DNA of 64,000 bases from Streptomyces sp. NBC_00370. Its GTDB lineage: Bacteria; Actinomycetota; Actinomycetes; Streptomycetales; Streptomycetaceae. Position numbers and translations under genes: made by a program. Location of the stretch: contig NZ_CP107968.1 in the NCBI RefSeq assembly GCF_036084755.1, forward strand, positions 7,448,001-7,512,000, given 5' to 3'. Below the pieces are notes generated by a model that had not been told where the DNA came from, did no database searches, and saw only the letters and a list, made by a program, of their open reading frames with translations. Shown one piece after another: positions 53,688-62,694 of the stretch (its first letter is position 1; each line of letters begins with the position of its first letter).

Positions 53688-54446
53688 TCAGACGGTTGTC
53701 ACAGGAACACCCGCCGCCGCGATCTTCGCCAGCTCCTCCTTCGACGCGTCGCCGTCGGTGACCAGATGCCCGACGGCCGACAGCGGGCAGATCTTCGCCA
53801 GCGTCACCTTCCCGATCTTCGAGCTGTCCGTCACCACGACGGTGAGGCTGCTGCTGGCGGTGAAGGCCCGGTCGGTCGCCGCTTCGAGCTGGTCGTGCGT
53901 CGTGCAGCCGTGCGCCGCGGTGATCCCGTCCACCCCCAGGAACGTCACATCGGTGTGGTACTCGGTCAGCGTCCGCTCCGCGATCGGGCCGACGAGTTCG
54001 TAGCTCTCGCTGCGGGCGAGGCCCCCGACGACGACGAGCGTGACGTCCTTGTGCAGGATCAACTCGGCCGCGATGTTGACCGCGTTGGTCACGATGGTGA
54101 CAGGGCCTCGGCCGGCGAGGATCCGAGCGATCTCCGTCGCCGTGGAGCCGCCGGTCATCCCGACGACGGCGCCTGCGGGCACCAGCGCCGCGGCGGCCTG
54201 GGCGATGGCTATCTTCTCCGGCCGGCGGCGCTCGCTGCGGTACTGCAGCGGCGCTTCGAGGCCGATGTTCCCGACGGCGGCGCCGCCATGGGTCCTGCGC
54301 AGCAGATTCAGGCCGTCCAGATGCTGGAGATCGCGGCGCACCGTGGCCCCCGAGACGCGCAGCGCCCGGGAGAGATCCTCGACGCTCACGCTGCCTTCCG
54401 CGGAGACATGCTCAAGGATGCGCGCATGGCGCTCAGTTCTCAGCAT
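53688..54446 (-). CDS. DeoR-family repressor, AgaR-like
   Basis: 252 residues. DeoR helix-turn-helix (about 6-57; SVSVEDLSRALRVSGATVRRDLQHLD) followed by LLRRTHGGA, then the sugar-phosphate-sensing DeoRC domain with GMTGGSTATEIARIL, TNAVNIAAELILHKDVTLVVVGG and TFLGVDGITAAHGCTT. Divergent from the SBP-permease-kinase-aldolase operon, as AgaR is for galactosamine genes. Ligand probably a phosphorylated hexosamine or tagatose phosphate. Confidence 0.88.
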   Translation of the reverse strand: MLRTERHARILEHVSAEGSVSVEDLSRALRVSGATVRRDLQHLDGLNLLRRTHGGAAVGNIGLEAPLQYRSERRRPEKIAIAQAAAALVPAGAVVGMTGGSTATEIARILAGRGPVTIVTNAVNIAAELILHKDVTLVVVGGLARSESYELVGPIAERTLTEYHTDVTFLGVDGITAAHGCTTHDQLEAATDRAFTASSSLTVVVTDSSKIGKVTLAKICPLSAVGHLVTDGDASKEELAKIAAAGVPVTTV

Positions 54447-54548
54447 GCTCGCAGCATAACCAGATCCGCCCGGTGAGCGCTTTCCGGTGCCCTGGTCTGC
54501 TGTTGGCTGTCTCCCGCAGGCCCACCTCCGCCGTACCGCTCAGCGCAG

Positions 54549-54607
54549 TGCGCAGTTCTGCGCAGATTCGATCTCTTGACATGACGAATACTGCTCGATT
54601 TACTGCT
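54549..54607 (+). promoter_or_regulatory. Promoter and repeat region of the aga-like operon
   Basis: TTGACA (54576-54581), 17-base spacer, TTTACT (54599-54604) is a plausible promoter. TACTGCT occurs at 54589-54595 and 54601-54607, and TGCGCAG at 54549-54555 and 54559-54565, repeats spaced about one helical turn that could bind the DeoR protein. The remainder of the spacer 54447-54876, including a leader of about 270 bases, shows no gene. Confidence 0.45.
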
Positions 54608-54876
54608 GCCGACGTCGCAACAGCGTTCGGCGTCAGAGGTACGCCCAGCCGGTAGACGGTGTGCAGCCGTGAGCCCGGACAAAGTCGCCAGGGTGTGGAC
54701 ACCCGAGGCGGGGACGTGCCCTCGTTCAGTCGGAGTCCGATGATGAAGGTCCGCCTCCTCCGGCGATCGACTCGACACGGCGCGCGCTCCGCGGCGGCTG
54801 TGCGGTACCCACTGATTCCCACCGCCCGCCAACTTCGCGACCCACGCACGCCTTTCGATGCTTCCCTGGAGGTCCA

Positions 54877-56196
54877 GTGGCTCTTGGCCAGCACGCCCTC
54901 ACCCGTCACTCACGCCGGACGCTGCTGCGCGCCGGCGCGGGCGCGGCTGCGGCGACCGCCCTGTCCGCCTGCGGCGGCGGCTCCGACGACGGTGTCGGCG
55001 CCGACGGGCGCGTCACGATCGAGATGTGGCACGGCCAGAGCGACACCGGGCTCAAGGCCATCAAGGCCCTGACGCAACGGTTCACCCGCTCCCACCCGCA
55101 CATCCGCGTCGACCTCGGCGGCGGAGTGCTGTCGGACGCGATGCTGCAGAAGGTCAGCGCCGCGCTGGCCTCCGGCGCCTACCCCGACATCGCGTACATC
55201 TTCGGCTCCGACCTCGCCGGCGTGGCACGCAGTCCCCAAGTGGTCGACCTGACCGACATGGTGCACTCGGGCCGTACGCCCTGGAACAACTACTGGGCCT
55301 CGGCCAGGGAAGCCGTCACGATCAACGGGAAGGTCAGGGCCTCGCCCGCGCTCCTCGACACCCTCGCCGTGGTCTGCAACAAGAAGCTCTTCCGTGAGGC
55401 CGGCGTCCCGCTGCCCGAAGCGGGCTGGACGTGGCAGGACTTCGAGGAGACGGCCCACCGGCTGACCAACTCCTCCCGGGGCACGTTCGGCACGGGCTGG
55501 CCGGGTGTCGGGGACGAGGACACCGTGTGGCGGATCTGGCCGATGGTGTGGGACCTCGGCGGAGACGTCATCGCCGACGACGGCCGCAGCATCGGCTTCG
55601 AGGAGGCGGGGGTACGCGCCCTCGGCACGGTCGAGGCGCTGGCGAAGTCCCGCAGCGTCTACATCGACCCCAAGCCCGGCACCGAGCAGATGTACCAGGT
55701 CTTCGCGTCCGGCAGGATGGGCATGGTCGTCACCGGGCCGTGGCAGCTCCCCGACATCCGGGAGGCGAAGGTCGACTACGCGGTCGTCCCGCTGCCCAGC
55801 TACAGCGGCAAGCCCATCACCATCTCGGGTCCCGACACCTGGACGGTCTTCGACAACGGAGAGGCGCGGGCCCAGGCCGCGCGCACCTTCGTGTCCTGGC
55901 TGGCCCAGCCGGAACAGGACGTCCAGTGGGACGTCCAGGCGGGCAGCCTGCCGCTCAGCAGGCGCAGCGAGGCCATGCCGGCCTGGCAGGCGCAGGCGGC
56001 GGACACCGAAGGGCTGGACGTCTTCACCAAGGCGCTCGAAACGGCGCGTGTGCGCCCCGTACACCCCGCCTATCCGCAGGTGTCGATCGCGCTGGGCCAG
56101 GCCGTCGTGTCCGTGCTGCTCGGCAAGAGCACCCCGGCCCAGGCGATGCGCCGCTGCGCCGGCGATGCCAGGGCCGCTCTCGTCATACCCCGCTGA
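54877..56196 (+). CDS. Sugar ABC substrate-binding lipoprotein, Tat-type signal (aga-like operon)
   Basis: 439 residues from GTG at 54877 with GGAGGT just upstream. SRRTLLRAG (RR at 13-14) and lipobox LSAC (Cys32) mark a Tat-exported lipoprotein. VTIEMWHGQSDTGLKAIKALTQRFTRSHP, YPDIAYIFGSDLAGVARSP and MGMVVTGPWQLPDIR are family-1 SBP features. Leads an operon of two permeases, kinase, GH4, Gfo/Idh and SIS genes. Ligand inferred to be a galactosamine- or galactose-containing glycoside. Confidence 0.87.
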   Translation: MALGQHALTRHSRRTLLRAGAGAAAATALSACGGGSDDGVGADGRVTIEMWHGQSDTGLKAIKALTQRFTRSHPHIRVDLGGGVLSDAMLQKVSAALASGAYPDIAYIFGSDLAGVARSPQVVDLTDMVHSGRTPWNNYWASAREAVTINGKVRASPALLDTLAVVCNKKLFREAGVPLPEAGWTWQDFEETAHRLTNSSRGTFGTGWPGVGDEDTVWRIWPMVWDLGGDVIADDGRSIGFEEAGVRALGTVEALAKSRSVYIDPKPGTEQMYQVFASGRMGMVVTGPWQLPDIREAKVDYAVVPLPSYSGKPITISGPDTWTVFDNGEARAQAARTFVSWLAQPEQDVQWDVQAGSLPLSRRSEAMPAWQAQAADTEGLDVFTKALETARVRPVHPAYPQVSIALGQAVVSVLLGKSTPAQAMRRCAGDARAALVIPR

Positions 56197-56207
56197 GGAG
56201 CCTTCCC

Positions 56208-57158
56208 ATGACATCCCTGCCCGCCCCGTTCACCCTGCCGGACCAGGAACGGCAACTGCGTGCCAGGCGCAGCAGGCGCCGCCGCGAGTCCGCCACCGCC
56301 TACGGTTTCGTCCTGCCCGCGATCATCGTCATCCTCGGCCTCAGCGTGGTCCCCGTCATCTGGTCGCTGCTGCTGTCCTTCCAGGCCGACGACCTGGTGA
56401 CGCCGAGCCGCTGGGTCGGGCTCGACAACTACCGTGCGCTGACCGAGGATCCGCACTTCAGCCAGGCCGTCGAGAACACCCTGCTGTACACCGTGCTGTA
56501 CGTGCCGCTGAGCATCGTCCTCGGTCTGCTGCTCGCGCTCGCGCTGAACCGGCGCATCCGGCTGGTGGGCCTGTACCGCACCCTGATCTTCGTCCCCTTC
56601 ATCATCTCGGAGACCGCGCAGGGCGTGCTGTTCTCCTTCATCCTGGACCCGCAGTTCGGTGCGGCCAACTCCGTCCTGCACGCACTGGGGCTGCCGTCGC
56701 AAGGCTTTCTCACCGACCCGGGACAGGCGCTGCCCGTCCTGGTGCTGATCTCGCTGTGGAGCGGCACCGGATTCTGTGTGGTGATCTATCTCGCCGCGCT
56801 CCAGGACGTACCGCCGACCCTCATCGAGGCGGCCAAACTGGACGGCGCGGGACGATGGCACCTGCTGCGCCATGTCGTCCTGCCGACACTCACCCCCGTC
56901 AGTGTGTTCCTGGTGATGTGGCAGACCCTCATGGCGCTCCAGGTGTTCGACCTCGTCTATGTCACCACCAAGGGCGGTCCGCTCGGCTCGACCACCGTCA
57001 TCGTCTACTTCATCTGGGAGCAGGCGTTCAAGAACTTCACCGCCGGTTACGGGGCGTCCGCCGCGTATGTCCTCGCGCTGGCGCTGCTGTTGGTCGGGGG
57101 AGTCATGCGGCTGGCCCGGCGCCGCAGGTCCGACACCATTGAGGGAGCAGCCCGATGA
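56208..57158 (+). CDS. Sugar ABC permease (MalF-type), aga-like operon
   Basis: 316 residues, a basic N-terminal tail then six helices; EAA loop IEAAKLDGAGRWHLLRHVVLP near residue 205 and VYVTTKGGPLGSTTVIVYFIW. GAGGAG precedes the ATG at 56208, 11 bases after the SBP stop. The stop overlaps the next permease. Confidence 0.9.
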   Translation: MTSLPAPFTLPDQERQLRARRSRRRRESATAYGFVLPAIIVILGLSVVPVIWSLLLSFQADDLVTPSRWVGLDNYRALTEDPHFSQAVENTLLYTVLYVPLSIVLGLLLALALNRRIRLVGLYRTLIFVPFIISETAQGVLFSFILDPQFGAANSVLHALGLPSQGFLTDPGQALPVLVLISLWSGTGFCVVIYLAALQDVPPTLIEAAKLDGAGRWHLLRHVVLPTLTPVSVFLVMWQTLMALQVFDLVYVTTKGGPLGSTTVIVYFIWEQAFKNFTAGYGASAAYVLALALLLVGGVMRLARRRRSDTIEGAAR

Positions 57159-58045
57159 CCGCGACCACCACAGCCGCCGAGACGGTCCGGCCGCACACCG
57201 CACCACCGGCCGAGGACCGCCCACGCAGGCGGCTGCTTCCCTTCAGCCCCTGGCATCTGCTGCTCGCGCCGCTCGCCGTCATCTTCGCGCTGCCGCTGTT
57301 CTGGCTGCTGCTCAGTTCCGTGATGACCAACGCCGAGATCAACAAGTTCCCGCCGGCGCTGTGGCCTTCCGGTATCCACCTCGGCGGCTACCGCTACGTG
57401 CTCGGCAACGCCATGTTCCCCCGGTGGTTCGCCAACTCGCTGATCGTCTCGGCGACAGCGGTCGTCTCCAACCTCGTCCTCGGCTCGCTCGGGGGCTACG
57501 CCTTCGCCCGGATGCGGTTCGCCGGCTCGCGCTCCCTGCTGGTCCTGATGCTCGCCACGACGGCCGTCCCCTTCCAACTGACCATGATCCCGACCTTCCT
57601 GGTCATGAAGCGGCTCGGCCTGATCGACTCGCTGGGCGCCCTGATCGTGCCCTCGCTGGTGACCCCGTTCGCGGTGTTCCTGCTGCGGCAGTTCTTCCTC
57701 TCCCTGCCCAGAGAGCTGGAGGAAGCCGCCTGGATCGACGGCTGTTCACGGCTGCGCGTGCTGTTCCGTATCGTGCTGCCGCTGTCCAGGCCGGCCCTCA
57801 GCACCGTCGCCGTCCTCACGTTCCTCACCACCTGGAACGATCTGACCTGGCCGCTGATCGCCATCAACCACGACACCCAGTACACACTCCAGCTGGGACT
57901 GACCACCTTCCAGGGGCTGCACCACACCCAGTGGGCCGCCGTCATGGCGGGCAACGTGATCACCGTACTTCCCGTACTGCTCGCCTTCCTCGGCGCGCAG
58001 AAGTCGTTCATCCAGTCCATCACCTCCAGCGGTCTCAAGGGCTGA
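57155..58045 (+). CDS. Sugar ABC permease (MalG-type), aga-like operon
   Basis: 296 residues, six helices, EAA loop EEAAWIDGCSRLRVLFRIVLP near residue 190, then LTTWNDLTWPLIAIN, and the C-terminal SSGLKG. Start overlaps the preceding stop (ATGA). Confidence 0.9.
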   Translation: MTATTTAAETVRPHTAPPAEDRPRRRLLPFSPWHLLLAPLAVIFALPLFWLLLSSVMTNAEINKFPPALWPSGIHLGGYRYVLGNAMFPRWFANSLIVSATAVVSNLVLGSLGGYAFARMRFAGSRSLLVLMLATTAVPFQLTMIPTFLVMKRLGLIDSLGALIVPSLVTPFAVFLLRQFFLSLPRELEEAAWIDGCSRLRVLFRIVLPLSRPALSTVAVLTFLTTWNDLTWPLIAINHDTQYTLQLGLTTFQGLHHTQWAAVMAGNVITVLPVLLAFLGAQKSFIQSITSSGLKG

Positions 58046-58094
58046 TGTGCCGCAGAGACCGCGGCAGCCCATGACCACTCGCCCAGGAAGCCCG

Positions 58095-59048
58095 ATGCCG
58101 CACACCTTCGACCTTCTCGTCATCGGAGACATCAATCCCGATGTCGTGCTCGGTCCCCTCGACGAGCCGCTCGCCTTCGGGCAGCGCGAACAACTCGTCC
58201 CCACCGGCGTACTCACCCTCGGCGGCTCCGCCGCGATCATGGCCTGCGGGGCGGCGAGGCTCGGTCTGAGCGTCGCCGTCGCCGGCCGGATCGGCGACGA
58301 CGACGCGGGACGCTTCGTACGCGCCGCCCTGGAAGCGCGCGGCGTCGACACCACCGCGCTGCGTACCGACCCGGACCTGCCGACCCCGCTCACCGCCGTG
58401 ATCGCACGCGCCGACGACCGCGCCATCATCACGGCCGCCGGGACCCTCGCCGCCACCGGACCCGACGACATACCGGAGGAGTTGCTCACCACCAGCCGGC
58501 ATGTGCACGCGGCGTCCTACTTCCTGCTGCCGAAACTCGCGGCGGCCCTGCCCGGCATCCTGCGCACCGCCCGCGCCCACGGCGCCACGACGTCGCTGGA
58601 CACCAACGACGACCCCTCGGGGCGCTGGGACCCGGCCGGGATCGCGTCCGTCCTGCCCGTCCTCGACTTCCTGCTGCCCAACGCACAGGAGGCGCTCGCA
58701 CTCGCCGGACAGCCGCACGGCACACCGGAGTCCGCCGCGCGCCAACTCGCCTCCCGGGGACCACTCGTCGTCGTGAAGAACGGCGCCGAAGGCGCCCTCG
58801 CACACGACGGCGCCACCGTACGGACCACCCGCGGCGTCCCCGCGGTGCCGCGGGACACCGTCGGCGCCGGTGACAGCTTCGACGCCGGGTACATCGCCGC
58901 CGTCCTCGCCGGTGAGCCCCCCGCACGGGCCCTCGAACTCGCCGCCGTCTGCGGCTCCCTGTCCACCCGCGCCCACGGCGGCACCGCCGCGCAGCCCACC
59001 TGGGACGAGGCTGTCGCAGCCGCCGCCCACAACGGAAAGAGCCAGTGA
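58095..59048 (+). CDS. PfkB-family sugar kinase
   Basis: 317 residues from ATG at 58095 (AGGAAG six bases upstream; ATG at 58071 is the alternative). LVIGDINPDVVLGPLD at the start, GGSAAIMACGAARLG as signature 1 region, and DTVGAGDSFDAGYIAAVLAG as signature 2 with the catalytic Asp. With an AgaS-like protein and class II aldolase, the likely step is phosphorylation of tagatose-6-phosphate or of the incoming sugar. Stop overlaps the GH4 start. Confidence 0.85.
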   Translation: MPHTFDLLVIGDINPDVVLGPLDEPLAFGQREQLVPTGVLTLGGSAAIMACGAARLGLSVAVAGRIGDDDAGRFVRAALEARGVDTTALRTDPDLPTPLTAVIARADDRAIITAAGTLAATGPDDIPEELLTTSRHVHAASYFLLPKLAAALPGILRTARAHGATTSLDTNDDPSGRWDPAGIASVLPVLDFLLPNAQEALALAGQPHGTPESAARQLASRGPLVVVKNGAEGALAHDGATVRTTRGVPAVPRDTVGAGDSFDAGYIAAVLAGEPPARALELAAVCGSLSTRAHGGTAAQPTWDEAVAAAAHNGKSQ

Positions 59049-60358
59049 TGACCGCCAAGAAGATCGTGTTCATCGGCGCAGGCAGCGTCGTCTTCACCCA
59101 GGGGCTCCTCGCCGACATCTTCGCGTTCCCCGAACTGAAGGACGTGCACATCGCCCTGCACGACATCGACGCCGAGCGGCTGGCGACCGCGCACGGCGCC
59201 GCGCGCGTCATCGCGGCCGATCGGAGCGCGGCCCCGCACATCACCGCCCACGCCGACCGGCGGGAAGCCCTCGAAGGCGCCGACTTCGTCATCAACATCA
59301 TCCAGGTCGGTATGGGTGAGTCGACCAGGACCGACTTCGAGGTGCCCGCGCGCTACGGCCTGCGCCAGACCATCGGCGACACCATCGGCATCGGCGGCAT
59401 CTTCCGCGCCCTGCGCACCTTCCCCGTGCTCAAGGCGCTCGGCGAGGACATCGCCGCCGTCTGCCCGGACGCCTGGCTGCTGAACTACACCAACCCGATG
59501 GCGATGAACGTTCAGTACCTGACCCGGGCGACCGGACTCACCCGTGTGGTGGGCCTGTGCCACTCGGTGTACTGGACCATGCGCGACCTGGCGGACCTGG
59601 TCAAGGTGCCCTACGAGGAGATCAGTTACCACGCGGCCGGCGTCAACCACCAGGCGTGGGTGCTGCGTTTCGAGCACCAGGGCATCGACCTCTACCCCCG
59701 GCTCGACGCGCTGATCGCCGAGGACGAGCAACTGCGCCGCCGGGTACGGGTCGACATGTACCGCCGGCTCGGCCACTACCCGACCGAGACCAGCGAGCAC
59801 TCCAGCGAGTACGTGCCCTGGTACCTGCACCACGACAGCGAGATCGACCGGCTGCGGCTGCCGGTCGGCGCCTACCTCGGCATCGTGGACGAGAACGTCG
59901 CGGCGTACGAGGAGACCCGCCGCGCCCTCGCTGCGGGCGAACCGCTGCCCGTCGAGGCCACGATGGAGTACGCGCCGCAGGTCATCCACAGCATCACCAC
60001 CGGCACCCCGCGCACCGTCTACGGCAACGTCCCCAACCACGGGCTGATCGACAACCTGCCCGCCGAAGGCACCGTCGAAGTGCCCTGCCTGGTCGACAGC
60101 CTCGGCGTGCAGCCCACCCGGGTCGGAGCCCTGCCCGCGCAGTGCGCCGCGCTCAACCGCACGTATCTGAGCATGAACGACCTCGTCGTACGGGCCGCCG
60201 TCGAGGACGACCCGCGGCACATCCGGCACGCCGCCATGACCGACCCGGCCACCGCCGCCACGCTCACCGTCGAACAGATCTGGGACCTGTGCGACGACAT
60301 GGTGCGCGCGCACGAACACCTGCTCCAGCCGTCGCTGCGCGTCACCCTCGGCCACTGA
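59045..60358 (+). CDS. GH4 glycosidase, NAD/metal-dependent, MelA/LplD-like
   Basis: 437 residues. Rossmann KIVFIGAGSVVFTQGLLADI, DTIGIGGIFRALRTFP, NYTNPMAMN, metal ligands Cys172 (GLCHSVYWT) and His202 (GVNHQAWV). GH4 enzymes hydrolyse by a transient oxidation at C3 needing NAD+ and Mn2+. GGIFRALRT is the alpha-galactosidase/alpha-galacturonidase side of the family rather than the phospho-glycosidase side. Intracellular, it would act on the imported glycoside. Substrate inferred. Confidence 0.88.
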   Translation: MMTAKKIVFIGAGSVVFTQGLLADIFAFPELKDVHIALHDIDAERLATAHGAARVIAADRSAAPHITAHADRREALEGADFVINIIQVGMGESTRTDFEVPARYGLRQTIGDTIGIGGIFRALRTFPVLKALGEDIAAVCPDAWLLNYTNPMAMNVQYLTRATGLTRVVGLCHSVYWTMRDLADLVKVPYEEISYHAAGVNHQAWVLRFEHQGIDLYPRLDALIAEDEQLRRRVRVDMYRRLGHYPTETSEHSSEYVPWYLHHDSEIDRLRLPVGAYLGIVDENVAAYEETRRALAAGEPLPVEATMEYAPQVIHSITTGTPRTVYGNVPNHGLIDNLPAEGTVEVPCLVDSLGVQPTRVGALPAQCAALNRTYLSMNDLVVRAAVEDDPRHIRHAAMTDPATAATLTVEQIWDLCDDMVRAHEHLLQPSLRVTLGH

Positions 60359-60394
60359 AGTCCCCCCGATCCGACCGGAAGGCTGCGAGAAACG

Positions 60395-61597
60395 ATGAGT
60401 GAACTGCGCGTGGGCGTCGTCGGCATCGGCCAGCGGGCTCCGCTGGCGGCCGGCGCAAACCGGCCGGGCGTCGCGCGGGTGGTGTCCTGCGCCGACCCCT
60501 CGCCGCGCGGCAGGGCCGACGCCGTCGACCTGTTCGGCGCCGGCGTCACCGTGCACACCGACTACCACGACATGGTGGACGACGGGCTCGACGCGGTCTT
60601 CGTCCTCACCCCCGACGACCGGCACGTCGAACCCAGCCTGTTCTTCCTCACCGCGGGCGTGCCGGTCTTCGTGGAGAAGCCGCTGGCCATCACCCTGGAC
60701 GACTGCGACCGGCTGCTGCGCGGTGCCTTCGACTCGGGCACCCGCCTCTACGTCGGCCACAACCTCCGCCATCTGCCCGTGCTTCGCCGGATGCGGGAGA
60801 TGATCGACGAAGGACTCGTCGGCCAGGTCCGTTCGGTGTGGTGCCGGCACTTCGTCGGCCATGGCGGCGACTTCTACTTCAAGGACTGGCACGCCGAACG
60901 CGCCAGGACCACCGGGCTGTTGCTGCAGAAGGGGGCCCACGACCTCGATGTGATCCACTGGCTGGCCGGCGGCTACTCGCGCGAGGTCGTCGCCATGGGC
61001 GACCTGGCCGTGTACGGCACGAACCCCCGCCGTGCGGAGCGGACCGGCTCGTCCGACGAGGACCCGGCGCGGATGCCGGACTGGTTCGACCCCGGCATCT
61101 GGCCGCCCTCGGCGCTGACCGGTCTCAACCCGGTCGTGGACGTGGAGGACATCTCCATGATGCTCACCCGCCTCGACAACGGTGTGCTCGCCAGCTATCA
61201 GCAGTGTCACTTCACCCCCGACTACTGGCGCAACTACACCGTCATCGGGGACGAGGGGCGGCTGGAGAACTTCGGCGACGGCCTCGACGACGACAACCCG
61301 ACCGTCAAGGTGTGGAACAGCCGCCGTCACGGCTACCGGTCCGACGCCGACCACACCGAGACCGTCACCGGCGGCAACTCCACACACGGCGGCGCCGACG
61401 ACCAACTGGTCGCGGAATTCCTCCGGTTCGCCGCCGAGGGCGGCCCGACCCGTACCTCACCCGTCGCCGCACGCGAAGCCGTCGCCGCGGGCACCGCCGC
61501 CACCGCCTCGCTGCGCGCTTCCGGCGCGCACACCCCCGTACCGCCCCCCGCGCCCGACCTCGTCCGGTACTTCGCCGCCCACCAGGGAAAGCAATAA
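60395..61597 (+). CDS. Gfo/Idh/MocA-family oxidoreductase or NAD-dependent glycosidase
   Basis: 400 residues. Rossmann VGVVGIGQRAPL, then FVLTPDDRHVEP and VFVEKPLAITLDDCD with Lys95 of the EKP motif; C-terminal domain with TGLLLQKGAHDLDVIHWLAGG. Family members are sugar or inositol dehydrogenases, but some (GH109-type) are NAD-dependent alpha-N-acetylgalactosaminidases. The aga-like neighbourhood makes that option worth testing. Starts 36 bases after GH4. Confidence 0.8.
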   Translation: MSELRVGVVGIGQRAPLAAGANRPGVARVVSCADPSPRGRADAVDLFGAGVTVHTDYHDMVDDGLDAVFVLTPDDRHVEPSLFFLTAGVPVFVEKPLAITLDDCDRLLRGAFDSGTRLYVGHNLRHLPVLRRMREMIDEGLVGQVRSVWCRHFVGHGGDFYFKDWHAERARTTGLLLQKGAHDLDVIHWLAGGYSREVVAMGDLAVYGTNPRRAERTGSSDEDPARMPDWFDPGIWPPSALTGLNPVVDVEDISMMLTRLDNGVLASYQQCHFTPDYWRNYTVIGDEGRLENFGDGLDDDNPTVKVWNSRRHGYRSDADHTETVTGGNSTHGGADDQLVAEFLRFAAEGGPTRTSPVAAREAVAAGTAATASLRASGAHTPVPPPAPDLVRYFAAHQGKQ

Positions 61598-61658
61598 GGC
61601 GGCCGGACCCGCACCCCCGCACACCCCACCACCGAGTCTTCACCGAGGAGTTACGCAC

Positions 61659-62543
61659 ATGTCTCTCACCAGCGACGAGATCGCCCGCCAGCCGGACGCC
61701 TGGCGCAAGGCCGCCGACGTGGCCGAGGCCGCCGACGGCCTGCCGAAGCGTGGCGAGCGCGTCGCGGTCATCGGCTGCGGCACGTCATGGTTCATGGCCG
61801 AGGCGTACGCCGTCCTGCGGGAAACGGGAGGCTACGGGGAGACCGACTACTTCACGGCCTCCGCCTACCCCGAGGACCGCGACTACGACCGGCTCGTCGC
61901 GATCACCCGCTCCGGCACCACGACCGAAGTCCTCGACGTCCTGCGGCGGGCGCGTGAGAGCTGCCCCACCGTGGCCCTCACCGCCGACCTCGACACCCCG
62001 GTGGTGAACGCCGCCGACCACATCGTGGACCTGGGCTTCGCCGACGAACGCTCCGTCGTCCAGACGGTGTTCGCGACGACCGCCCTCGCCACCCTGCGCG
62101 CCTCGCTCGGCGAGGACATCGAACCGCTGGCCGCGGCGGCGCAGAGCGTGCTCGACGAGCCACTCGCCGAGGAGTGGCTGACCGCCGAGCAGATCACCTT
62201 CCTCGGCGACGGCTGGGCCCACGGTGTCGCGCGGGAGGCCGGGCTGAAGATGCGGGAGGCCGCGCAGGCGTGGACGGAGTCGTACCCGAGCATGGAGTAC
62301 CGGCACGGCCCGATCAGCATCGCCGCACCGAACCGGCTCGTCTGGCACTTCGGCCGGGACACCGGTGAGCTGGCCAAGGACGTCGCCCCCACCGGCGCCA
62401 CCTTCGTCGACCACCCGCAGGACGCGCAGGTCGACCTGGTACGGGTGCAGCGCCTCGCCGAGGCCATCGCCCGCGCCAAGGGCCTCGACCCGGACCACCC
62501 GCGCAACCTGACCAGGTCCGTCGTCCTGGCCGCCCGCCCGTAA
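61659..62543 (+). CDS. SIS-domain sugar-phosphate deaminase/isomerase, AgaS-like
   Basis: 294 residues from ATG at 61659 with GAGGAG upstream. Two SIS halves: VAVIGCGTSWFMAEAYAVL and AITRSGTTTEVLDVL in the first, ITFLGDGWAHGVAREAGLKMREAAQAWTESYPSMEYRHGP in the second. The SMEYRHGP stretch is typical of AgaS and glutamine-fructose-6-phosphate isomerase-type domains. AgaS converts galactosamine-6-phosphate to tagatose-6-phosphate and ammonia. No GlcNAc/GalNAc-6-phosphate deacetylase gene is in the operon. A strong hairpin follows. Confidence 0.85.
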   Translation: MSLTSDEIARQPDAWRKAADVAEAADGLPKRGERVAVIGCGTSWFMAEAYAVLRETGGYGETDYFTASAYPEDRDYDRLVAITRSGTTTEVLDVLRRARESCPTVALTADLDTPVVNAADHIVDLGFADERSVVQTVFATTALATLRASLGEDIEPLAAAAQSVLDEPLAEEWLTAEQITFLGDGWAHGVAREAGLKMREAAQAWTESYPSMEYRHGPISIAAPNRLVWHFGRDTGELAKDVAPTGATFVDHPQDAQVDLVRVQRLAEAIARAKGLDPDHPRNLTRSVVLAARP

Positions 62544-62556
62544 CACCCCGGTCAAC

Positions 62557-62600
62557 GGCCGGGCGCCCGGTGGCCCTTGGACGTCACCGGGCGCCCGGCC
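62557..62600 (+). terminator. 16-bp perfect hairpin between SIS and aldolase genes
   Basis: GGCCGGGCGCCCGGTG (62557-62572) pairs perfectly with CACCGGGCGCCCGGCC (62585-62600), 12-base loop, 13 bases after the SIS stop and 95 before the aldolase start. Terminator or attenuator within the pathway operon. Confidence 0.8.
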
Positions 62601-62694
62601 ACCGTCCGCACCGGGGACCGGAGCGACGATCCCCAGAAAACCACCGCCCCACCGCATCGCATCCCGGCGCTGCCGTACGCAGGAGCATCACACC

